From NCBI GenBank assembly GCA_020152595.1, contig JAIGNY010001253.1, positions 37,501-101,500 on the forward strand: a DNA stretch of 64,000 bases, given 5' to 3'. The translations under genes were made by a program, and so were the position numbers. This DNA is from Chiridota heheva (lineage: Eukaryota > Echinodermata > Holothuroidea > Apodida > Chiridotidae). Position 1 is the first letter of the stretch, and each line of letters starts with the position of its first letter. Under the pieces are notes generated by a model, which saw only the letters and a list, made by a program, of their open reading frames with translations, was not told the origin of the DNA and made no database searches. Positions 35,710 to 45,000 of this stretch are shown piece by piece.

Positions 35710-36632
35710 CCAAGATTATGGGCTAAGAAGGGTTAGTCACCCCATAAAAAGCCCAAACTAACACCACCACCACCACAAAAAAAAATCGAAAATCAAAGAC
35801 GCCCAGAGTTAGTAAAGAACTTATCAATGTTGACCTTGAAATTGTGGACAGAATTAGAGCTAACTACCCACTCAGGCAAACCATTCCGCTAATTAACAAT
35901 TAACTCTTTGCGAAAAGCTAAAACGTCAAATATCCATCCATGAGAACTCTTTGGTCAACTTCAAACTGTTACCACGTGTCACATGAGGATTAGCTGAAAC
36001 ATGCAAGAAATAACAGGAAGCCAAAGCATCACTACCAGATAGGAACTTAAAAACCTGAATCATATCGCCACATACTCTTCTTAACTCAAGCGTGGTCAAA
36101 CCAAGAATTTGCAACCTAGATTGATAAGAGAGATTCCTTACTTCGAGAATAAGTCTGGCTCTTCCCTGAACCTGCTCCAAAATGAAATTATCCTTCTCAT
36201 AAAAGAAACTCCAAGCTTGAATAGCATACTCAAGGTGAAGCCTAATTAACTACTTATACAAATTAAGAACAACCTCTCTACCAAGAAAACACAAATTTCT
36301 TCTAATCAAACCAAGCATCCTATTTGCCCTTGCAGCTGCTAAAGCACTCTGTTTAGAAGGCTTCAGATTGCTAGTAATGACAACACCTAGTTCCCTTTCT
36401 TGATCAACACAGGGGTTGTTGATCAGTACTTGGTTAGAGAGTATTTGTTGTCTGTTTGAGTTCGGTTTTGTAAATTTCTTGCATAAGTTTAAATCTTGGG
36501 TTAGTTGGTTCATGAGAGATGGTTTGTATTTAACTAGGAAAGGTGCTCGTGTTCTTGCTAGGGGTGTCAATAGGAAAATTAAGGATCTAAGTCCTTTAAA
36601 CTAGGCACGGGGGAGGGGGTGAGAGTTTAAAC
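35710..36632 (-). mobile_element. CR1-like LINE fragment with inverted 5' part
   Basis: An insertion inside family A copy 3. Its lower part (35926-36412) encodes reverse transcriptase on the minus strand: VDQERELGVVITSNLKPSKQ, ALAAARANRMLGLIRRN, then LILEVRNLSYQSRLQILGL and TTLELRRVCGDMIQVFKFL, strongly CR1-like. The lower edge, its 3' end, has an ACCACCACCACC and A-rich run. The upper part (36416-36604) is coding on the opposite strand. The structure fits insertion with a 5' inversion. Confidence 0.75.
36416..36604 (+). pseudogene. SGNH-hydrolase-like tail of a LINE ORF1
   Basis: The plus frame reads FGFVNFLHKFKSWVSWFMRD then GLYLTRKGARVLARGVNRKI before a stop. This resembles the C-terminal block of SGNH/esterase domains (DGLHLNxxGxxxLA), which some CR1/L2-clade LINEs carry in ORF1. 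The catalytic His of DGLH is Tyr here, so it would be inactive. It lies head-to-head with the RT fragment at 35926-36412. Confidence 0.5.
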
Positions 36633-36942
36633 CCACCTGTACACAAAAATGATTTTGACCCTTACGAAAGGAAAACAATTTTCAATGAGCTAGAAAACTT
36701 GGAGATTGGATTATAAAGAAATACAAAGCATTCCAACATCCTGCTGGGCTGATGACATCATAATCTGCATGTTTTGAAATCAAAATGGCGGCTCCCATGG
36801 TACTATTTAGTAGTAGCATTAAAGTTTTTATTAAGTACACAAAATATGTTAGATTTCTTTGGGAGGTATAAAACTTGGGTCAGAAGATTTGTTATTTTTA
36901 ATTCTATTATATGAAATGAGGATTGTGTGAGACTTTATGTCT

Positions 36943-37030
36943 CCTTTAAGCTTCATAACATCAAAAAGATATTTTAGGGGTGGTAAATAATGTTCAATAT
37001 ATCTTTTTGATGTTAGGAAGCTTAAAGGCC
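36943..37030. repeat. Short palindrome at edge of family A copy 3
   Basis: AGCTTCATAACATCAAAAAG and its inverted partner CTTTTTGATGTTAGGAAGCT enclose ~35 bp. The same sequence in inverted orientation lies left of the family A element at 35350-35404, so the family A copy sits within a larger inverted-repeat structure. Confidence 0.7.
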
Positions 37031-37399
37031 ATTCTATTTTACCAGGAAACCAAATCATTTAAAAAGACACAATTTTTTAAACGAGTGAAAAATGTTAAAA
37101 TATCTTCTAAAATTCAATAGCTTACGTGTAAAAGTCTTGACACTTAAAAACAAAATCTGGTTGGTTACTTATGTCCTGCTTAACAATTTTTGTTTCGCAA
37201 ATAACTTTTAAACATTATGAACCAAGCACAGTGTGTCTTAAAAACGTGAAAGGGGAAGATATATTCTATGGAATGTAAAAGGAGGGTGTAAAAAAAAAAT
37301 CTCTACCTCATACATCATCTGCCAAAGTTTTTCCAAATACACAATAAGCTGTAAGTTCTTCCTTATTTACCACCGCTAAGCGTAGCGGAGATATTTATG

Positions 37400-37500
37400 A
37401 AAGTTATGACCTGATTCTAGCGCACATCTAACTGAACTAAAAACGTAGTTACCAACCCAGCCCTGACCTCCATAATACCTCTAACATCTCTCACTGTTCT
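37400..37500. repeat. ~95-bp inverted repeat, left arm
   Basis: Contains GACCTGATTCTAGCGCACAT, AACGTAGTTACCAACCCAGC and TGACCTCCATAATACCTCTA. The reverse complement, ~85-90 percent alike by eye, lies at 40028-40125. An adjacent CGCTAAGCGTAGCGG hairpin motif at 37376-37390 also recurs near the right arm (39939-39958), there in the same rather than inverted orientation. Confidence 0.75.
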
Positions 37501-37734
37501 TCAAGCTTATTCCAGTCATCTAAGGGAAGATGAGGTGGCCACGGGCCCAGGAAATATTCGATCCGACTCACAGGACTATCTCCATTGAGCTTGCACTGAG
37601 TCTAGAGTGATTTTCTATCTGCCCTTACAAAACGAGTGGCTTGAACGAGTGAGTCTCACTCTCGTGGCGGGAGGCTTTACTCCCTAAAGCACCTGGTGTG
37701 CTAGTTTTTAGGGCCTCATTCCCACTGGTAGGTG

Positions 37735-38095
37735 TGGTTTTATCCTAGGCCCCCGCCCTACCACGAGGATAGCCTAGTGTTATACTGTGCATATGTATTA
37801 CATGTTAGGATATCTTTATTACAGGTTCTCATATGCATTAGGCCAACTTCTCGTTTTGCTGTTGGCGCATGCGCAAGTGGTCGACGTCACCACAGGATGG
37901 CTGCGGAGTCAACTGCAACCAGCTCCAAGGAGTTACTGTTTGTACGAGAGTGCCTATATTTTATTTTATGGGCTTTCCGATATTCCTTTCGTTGCTCTAC
38001 GTTTTCTGACACATCAGAGGATTGGACCTGGTGCTCTGTTCGATGTTTCAAGTACTACATTAAACATCACAACCGTTATAGAATGACGTGAAAGC
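37735..38095. other. GC-richer, CpG-containing block; possible solo LTR or promoter relic
   Basis: The block stands out by CpGs and by the palindrome GGCGCATGCGCAA (37865-37877), an NRF1-type motif. It is followed 33 bp later by ATGGCTGCGGAG and an ATTAAA near 38059. GTTATA occurs at both edges (37778 and 38078). These are features of an LTR (promoter plus poly-A signal) or of a CpG promoter. The 60-codon frame from the ATG is not recognised. Confidence 0.25.
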
Positions 38096-38239
38096 TTTAT
38101 TCATGTCGTTACAAAATCCGCATCGCGCCGTCTCGCATGACATGATTTCTCGCATAACACGATTTCACTTACAATAAATCGGCATTGTTCACGGAACAAC
38201 CGGTTAAGGCACATCAAGTACAGGGCATAGCTACATCAA

Positions 38240-39445
38240 TTGCACCATTTGATGGGTTTCCTCTTAAGTAGATACTTCGCGCTGTTGTATGGAAAACACC
38301 ACCCACATTCCTCTCCACATATCTGAAGGACATGCCTGACTATCAAAGTGGAGTTGCAAGGGCCGTTCTTTCAAGAAGAGGACTGTCCCTTTCATGAGGT
38401 GAATATCTCTGTCTTTTATTCACGCCAACTCAGTAGACATTTCCACGACTTCTCTTTCCTCTTCACCGATGGCTCCAAATGGGAAGGCACTTCTGCCTGT
38501 CCTGGCCTCACCCTCTCCTCCAGGATGCCCGATAGAGCCTCAATCTACTATGCTGAAGCAAAGGCCATTCTCCTGGCCTTAAGCTTTCTTGAACTCTCCT
38601 TCCGCCCTCACTTCGTCATCTTCTCCGACTCTAAATCTATCCTTACTGGCATCCTCAACATGCTCTCTTCCGATCCACTCATTCTACAAATCCTCAATAA
38701 ACTTCACTCTCTTTCCTCCTCAAGAAAAAAAAAACCTTTTTCTGGATCCCCAGCCACATCTGCATTCCCGGCAATTAGAGAGCCGATAGAGCCACCAACA
38801 ACGCTTTGTCGATTCACATCTCTCCTCCTTCTATCCCACACTCAGACCGCCGTTTCTCCACTTCCAGCTACCTCTGTAAGACATGGCAAGACTCCTGGAA
38901 TCTTGAGACTAGTAACAAACTTCACACCATCAAACCCAAAATTGGAACCAATGTCCCTCTGCACAGTCGCAACCGCAGGGAGGACGTTGTTATCACCCGC
39001 ATCCACCTCAGCCACAGCTCTTCTCACCCACTCTCACCTACTTTTTGACTCCCCTGCTCTCTTCCCTACATGCAACACTGATCTCTCGATCAAGCATATC
39101 CTCTTAACCTATCCCTTATACCTGAATGCCAGATCACACCTCTCCCCCCTCCATCTCCATTTCCGATTTTTTCAAGAACAATCCTACCTCCAACTTCATC
39201 ACCTTTCTTCGCAACAGCAATCTATTCCACTTGATCTAAGCCCCCTTTCCTTCTCTTCTCTGTCTTACCTTCCTCATCGTCCTTTTATTACCGTAACTTC
39301 TTTCCCTTATTCACTTTCTCTCCTCACTTCCTTCTATCCCTCTTCCTTTTCCTCTCTGTCCTAACTCAAGCACCTAAGTTTTTAACACCCTCTTGTCACA
39401 TTTAGCTGACTGTCATGGTGCCATTAAACATCAACAAACTATGAA
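38240..39445 (+). mobile_element. RNase H-type LINE 3' fragment, plus strand
   Basis: 5'-truncated relative of the 28-kb LINE. The plus frame from 38348 reads FLFTDGSKWEGTSACPGLTL, YYAEAKAILLALSFLE and HFVIFSDSKSILTGIL, i.e. the RNase H Asp, Glu and Asp motifs. A frameshift near 38727 shifts the histidine box (WIPSHICIPGN) to another frame. The C-terminal CNTDLSIKHILLTYPLY region follows, with Cys to Tyr loss. The 3' end is GTGCCATTAAACATCAACAA. Not active. Confidence 0.85.
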
Positions 39446-41455
39446 ACCAAAGCTTTTATTCCAGTTCTCTCATTTCAGTTACGATTCATTTTTTAATCTA
39501 TTAACCTCTTGATCGTTTACTTACAAATTTTTTGCCGTTGTTCATCCATGTTTTAATTCATTTAATTCTACTAACGGGTTAGTTCCCTCGTAATGGGCGT
39601 TGTTTACAGTTTGCTTCTGTTTACTAACACTTTTCCATTAACATGTTCTTTTGGGCGACTAACCCATGTTCATGCAACGTTTTGCCTCAGTTATTACTAA
39701 CAGGTGGTTCGCTGTTCCTTCATTATAACTAGAAGTATTCTACTAATGTTTAGCAATTCCTTTTAAGAGGGTTCTTCGTCCTTAAGAGGATGAGAAAACT
39801 AGTCCTTTAAGTAGGAAAACTAGTATTAGGACCGACTTTGTATGGGCTTCCACCTGACCTCCCTTCGGATTCTCGGTTGCAATCTGATTGCATATCTATA
39901 GCATGGAAGGTAAGGTATAACTTGAAGTAAATTTACCCCGCTAAGCGTAGCGGGGATATTTACGAGAGTTATGCTTACCTTCCATGCGTCCGGGCCTGCC
40001 TCCCCTCTCATTCAGACTTCAGCGGAATGTTAAGTGAGGGATGTTAGAGGTATAATGGAGGTCATGGCTGGTTTGGTAACTACGTTTCTAGTTCGGTTAG
40101 AAGTGCGTTAGAATCAGGACATTGGACCAGATTGCATATTTATAGCATAGAAGGTAAGATATAACTTTGAAGTAAATACATCTCTCTTCCAGAAGCATAG
40201 GAAGGGTCTTCTCTCAGGGGTGCAAGACCCAAAAAATTTCCAGTTACAAGCGGAAAAATTACACTGGTAAATTAAGTTTCTGTCAAAGTTCAAGTTCTTC
40301 CTAATCAGGAAATCTCCAATTTTCGGAAAATATCCTTCAATTTTTGCTAAATGTTTAAGTTTCATTCTACACTTTTTAGGAAATTCCTTCTTTTATTTTC
40401 GCAAAATGTTCTTTCTTTTTTACCCAATCCTTCAATTATCGGGTGACTTTGCTCATTTTTGATTAGTTTTGTGGGAAAATTTCCTTTATTTCCCGTCAAA
40501 TTTCTTCCATTCTCGTAAAATTCTTTCCTTTTCGGGCAATCTCTTTGATTTTCATCAATTTTTGGGAAATTTTCTTCAACTTTTGGGAAATGATGCCAAA
40601 TTAATTTTACCAAATTTTCCTTCAATATGACCAACTTTTTCCATTTTATCTTAATAATTTCCCAATTTTACCTCCCAACATGCTCCCAACCAGCCAAGAA
40701 ACGTACAACCAGGAAGGTGAAATCCGTACACCTTTCCCAATACAAAATAAGCCATAAGTTCTTTCTTATACACCATAGCACCGAAGCAACCACTTCCTAC
40801 TATCTTCTCAATTAACCCACAAAACAGTCAGAGAAACAAGGTAATCAATTAAATGACATACCATACATAATTGAAAAAATAAATTACATGGCCAACTAAT
40901 ATATCAATCAATTACTAATAGATCAATCAATTACTACGATTAATGAGCTGCTACTACTTGAACATGCAACTTAATGTAACGGACAAGTTTTGTTCTTAGA
41001 AATGGATGTCTTAAGTTGTTCAGCCTGAAGGAACTTCAATCAGAGAAGCAATAGAACACAAGAAATTGATGAGGACTGAATTTGAATAATTTTATGTTTC
41101 CATTTTTTTTTTTTTTTGATGCTGTTTATTAAGGAGAATGCCCATTTATGAGTATCACAAATATGGCAAAAAATGAGGTTTTATCCATGTCTGATGTTTC
41201 ATTTAGGAGCTGGATCAACATGTAAATCATATTTACACCCATTCATGAAGAGTACATGATTAAATTATGAGGATTATATTAGGTCAGAAGTGGAACAGGG
41301 TTGAGGATATAGTGCAGAGTTTAGGAAGCAGGTGCAGAAGAAGACGTTAAGAGAGTTATAGTAGTTGCACTGGTGTAGGAAGGAGATGATTTTATGAAGA
41401 TAAATGAAACGTGAAAACTCCTCTTTGATCAACAAAGAAGAAAGTCAAAGTTTGA
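39446..41455. other. Intergenic with inverted-repeat arm and degenerate repeats
   Basis: The right arm of the ~95-bp inverted repeat is at 40028-40125. A direct duplication around TATAGCATGGAAGGTAAGGT occurs at 39896 and 40142. Positions 40255-40640 are a degenerate T-rich tandem repeat of TTTTCGGGAAATTTC-like units. A 20-nt T run lies near 41104. No host gene was recognised. Confidence 0.6.
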
Positions 41456-41461
41456 TGGTTT

Positions 41462-41880
41462 GGTTTGTCGATGTTTAACGGCACCGCAACAGTCAGAGTC
41501 AAATGTGCCAAGAGGGTGTTAATAAATAATGGTGTAAGAGTAAGGATATTGAGGAGATGGAAGGTTTGTAAGGGAGATAAAGGGGAAAAGCTGAATGTGG
41601 GAGAAAAAGTTAGGTGAAAAGAAAGGGGTGTATAAGGTTAGGTTTAGAAGGGGAGGAGATTATATGTGGTGGAAGAAGTTGTTGTTGCGGAGGAAGTTGA
41701 TGATGTTTGAGGAAGAATTGCTTTCGAATAGGTCCGAGATTGAGGAGAGTGAGGAGAAAAGAGATCTGGAGTAAGGGACAGGTTAAGAAAATATGCATGA
41801 TGGAGAGATAGATGTTGCAAGTGGGGCAGAGAGGAGCAGTGGAGCCGGATAAGAGATGGAAGTAAGTAAGATTGATTCAC
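41462..41880 (-). mobile_element. RNase H-type LINE 3' fragment in MCEE intron 4
   Basis: Plus strand begins TTTGTCGATGTTTAACGGCA and CCGCAACAGTCAGAGTCAAA, the same 3' end as the 38-39-kb LINE. The minus frames include CPTCNIYLSIMHIFLTCPLL, the CCHC-like C-terminal motif. It ends 59 bp from the donor site of MCEE exon 4. 5'-truncated and dead. Confidence 0.75.
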
Positions 41881-41938
41881 TGATACTGAAAATGAGCGAA
41901 ACTGCATTTGCACTACCAAAAAAAAGAAGAAACATTAC

Positions 41939-42085
41939 CTCTATACAGATATGATGCATGCCTCCATCTTTATTTTTCTTGAGGAAGCCTTCAATGGGGC
42001 TGTCTTTCCCCAGGGGGTGCAACAGTTCTAGTTTGGTATTGCCAAGTTCAATAAATATTGTATACACTCCATGTTCTGGAAGAGG
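41939..42085 (-). CDS. MCEE: MCEE exon 4
   Basis: 147 bp, 49 codons, between TTTTCAACAG acceptor and GAG|GTAATG donor. It encodes PLPEHGVYTIFIELGNTKLE, HPLGKDSPIEGFLKKNK and GGMHHICIE, the most conserved block of the protein with the second metal-binding His. Confidence 0.95.
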
Positions 42086-45000
42086 CTGTTGAAAAGAAAT
42101 AAAAGGAAACAGTTGTTCCACTTCTTTTGCAAATCATTTGTTAATATGCGAATCAAAAACTCCTTTACTGTACAGTATAGTAACATGGTGAACACTTGAT
42201 AAGAAATTAAATCAAAATTGCACAAAAAAAATCCCAATCAATAGTCAGAATATATCTAAGACCCTTGTACTTTTTCACCAGTTTTCTGTTTAATTGCCTC
42301 TGACAAAGTGTCTTAAAAGAAATATAGAGGTATTATTAATCCGCAAAACTGCTTAAAATCTAGCAAAAACCGTGCAAATAGTATCATTACCAACAAAAAT
42401 GGTTGAAACTTGACCAATTACAATTTTACGTTCATATTTGAATAAAACACAAAATAAAGGTGGGAAAATTTTCCAACCATTCAGGGGTGTTAGAAGGCTT
42501 TTGAAAAGTAAAGGGGTACAACGTCTTATGGGCCACTTTTTAAGTCATATGTCCCCCCATCCCAATCAGTAGATAGAATAAGCGAGCCCAAAACAACAGT
42601 CAAGCAAACGGAGCACTTCATTTTTTTAAAGGTGCACTTTTCCAATGGGGGTTGGGGGGCACATTCCTCCCATATATGGACCAATTAAAGTCGCCAGTTT
42701 CCTACTATTGGGACAGTAATTTAGGGGCACTTTTCATTTTCGAAAGGGGCACTTTTGTCATTTTTCGGAAAAGTGTGTGAGATGGAACGTGCCCTCCCCA
42801 TCCTTTATTTCCTACACCCGTAGTATGTAACTATTAAAGGTGTCTGGATAGTTATTATATTTTCTCTTTTACTTCCCGTTAAAATAACATGATATGCTGG
42901 GAATAATATTCTTGAATGTTTAAACATATTAAGTTTTGGTTATGGCTGATCAAATTTTGAAGATTTGAAATACATATGCAACATTTGTGATGCATGAAAT
43001 CTACTAGTATTTCTCTTAATTTCATTGTACATTTCAGTCATAAGACATGATGAAAATGGTTTTTGTTTCTTGCTACAAGAAACCTGAAACCAGGGAGTAT
43101 GATGAAGCTCCAAATACTCTTTATTATATATTCTTACAAGCCGCTCAAATGTGTCATCGAGAAAATGAAGATACACGTATAGCCCAACCACCAGTGACTA
43201 CAAACCGGAACCCAAGACCATGGAACGTCTCTTGTAGATCTCGCCCAATATAACAACAAGGTGCAACAACAAGTCCTGCAGTGGCTGGATTTATCTGTAG
43301 ATCTCCCCAATATAACAACAAGGTTCAACAACGAGTCCACCGGTGGCTGGATTCATCTGTAGATCTCGCCCAATATAACAACAAGGTGCAAAAACGAGTC
43401 CAGCAGTGGCTGGATTTATCTGTAGATCTCGCCAAATATAATAACAAGGTGCAACAACGAGTCCAGCAGTGGATGGATTTATCTGTAGATCTCGCCCAAT
43501 ATAACAACCAGGTGCAACAACGAGTCCACCAGTGGCTGGATTTATCTGTAGATCTCGCCCAATATAACAACCAGGTGCAACAACGAGTCCACCAGTGGCT
43601 GGATTTATTTGTAGATCTCACCCACTATAACAACAAGGTGCAACAATGAGTCCACCAGTGGCTGGATTTATCTGTAGATCTCGCCCAATATAACAACAAG
43701 GTGTAACAATGAGTCCAGCAGTGGCTGGATTTATCTGTAGATCTCGCCCAATATAACAACAAGGTGCAACAACGAGTCCAGCAGTGGCAGGATTTATCTG
43801 TCGATCACACCCAATATAAATACAAGGTGCAACAATGAGTCCAGCAGTGGATGGATTTATCTGTAGATCTCACCCAATATAACAAGAAGGTGCAACAATG
43901 AGTCCAGCAGTGGCTGGATTTATCTGTAAATCTTGCCCAATATAACAACAAGGTGCAACAACGAGTCCAGCAGTGGTTGGATTTATCTGTAGATCTCACC
44001 CATTATAACAACAAGGTGCAAAAACGAGTCCAGCAGTGGCTGGATTTATCTGTAGATGTTTTGGCCCAATATAACAACAAGGTGCAACAACGAGTCCAGC
44101 AGTGGCTGGATTTATCTGTAGATCTCGCCCAATATAACAACAAGGTGCAACAACGAGTCCAGCAGTGGTTGAATTTATCTGTAGATCTCCCCAATATAAC
44201 AACAAGGTGCAACAACGAGTCCAGCAAAGGCTGGATTTATCTGTAGATCTCCCCAATATAACAACAAGGTGCAACAATGAGTCCAGCAGTGGCTGGATTT
44301 ATCTGTAGATCTCACCCAATATAACAACAAGGTGCAACAACGAGTCCGGGAGGGACTGGATTTAGTTTGATTTTGTGTGCGGACTTGATAGGAAGAAGAC
44401 AAGCCCTAAAAAAATTGTGGATAAGGAAAAAACAGTGAATTTACCTAATAAGATATGAGGGTCCATCAATCATATTGTTTGTAAATTCAAAGACCTGTCC
44501 AATAAAACAAAACTGTACACCAATATTCATGGGGTTTCGTGCCTTTTTAATGAGGTTCAAATACATTTTAGAGGAAATATTGCCTCAAAGGCAATCTGTA
44601 ACATAGTATTGAATATGCTAAGCATATTATATAAGCCAGAGTAAAATCTTGACAGAAAATACATTAAAACTCTTACGGTAACTTCGCTAACTTTAGCCCC
44701 AAGTACATCCTTGTAAAAGGCAGCAGATTTGTCTGAAATAAGAGAACACAGACATAACGGTCTGAATTGAGATAGCAAGTTCTGAATTGAGATAGCAAGT
44801 TCTAAATTGAGATAGCAAGTTCTGAATTGAGATAGCAGGTTCTGAATTGAGATAACAAGTTCTATTAGTTATTATAATTAGAGTCAGATTGAGGTTTGTC
44901 TTCACTAAAAACGTAAAGAAATTTCTTAAGATGCCCATTAGCGCTTGACCCTAAGCTCATAATTCAAATATGAACCGGTTTACAAAGCTTTTTAACGTAT

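Larger units (their letters stand above)
35404..36950 (+). mobile_element. Family A TIR element, copy 3, split by a LINE
   Basis: Perfect outer termini CTTAAAGGAGACATAAAGTC (35404) and GACTTTATGTCTCCTTTAAG (ending 36950). Family A sequence runs to ~35707 (GCATGTTTTGACATTTTTAT) and resumes at ~36635 (TACACAAAAATGATTTTGAC). About 0.93 kb of LINE sequence sits between. The flanks outside the element are also inverted repeats of each other, with TATCTTTTTGATGTTATGAA-like sequence on both sides. Confidence 0.85.

Noticed and set aside
37732-38091. 119-codon plus frame as a protein gene
   Set aside because: No recognisable domain, two competing frames and an odd Cys/Tyr-rich composition. An LTR or promoter relic is likelier.
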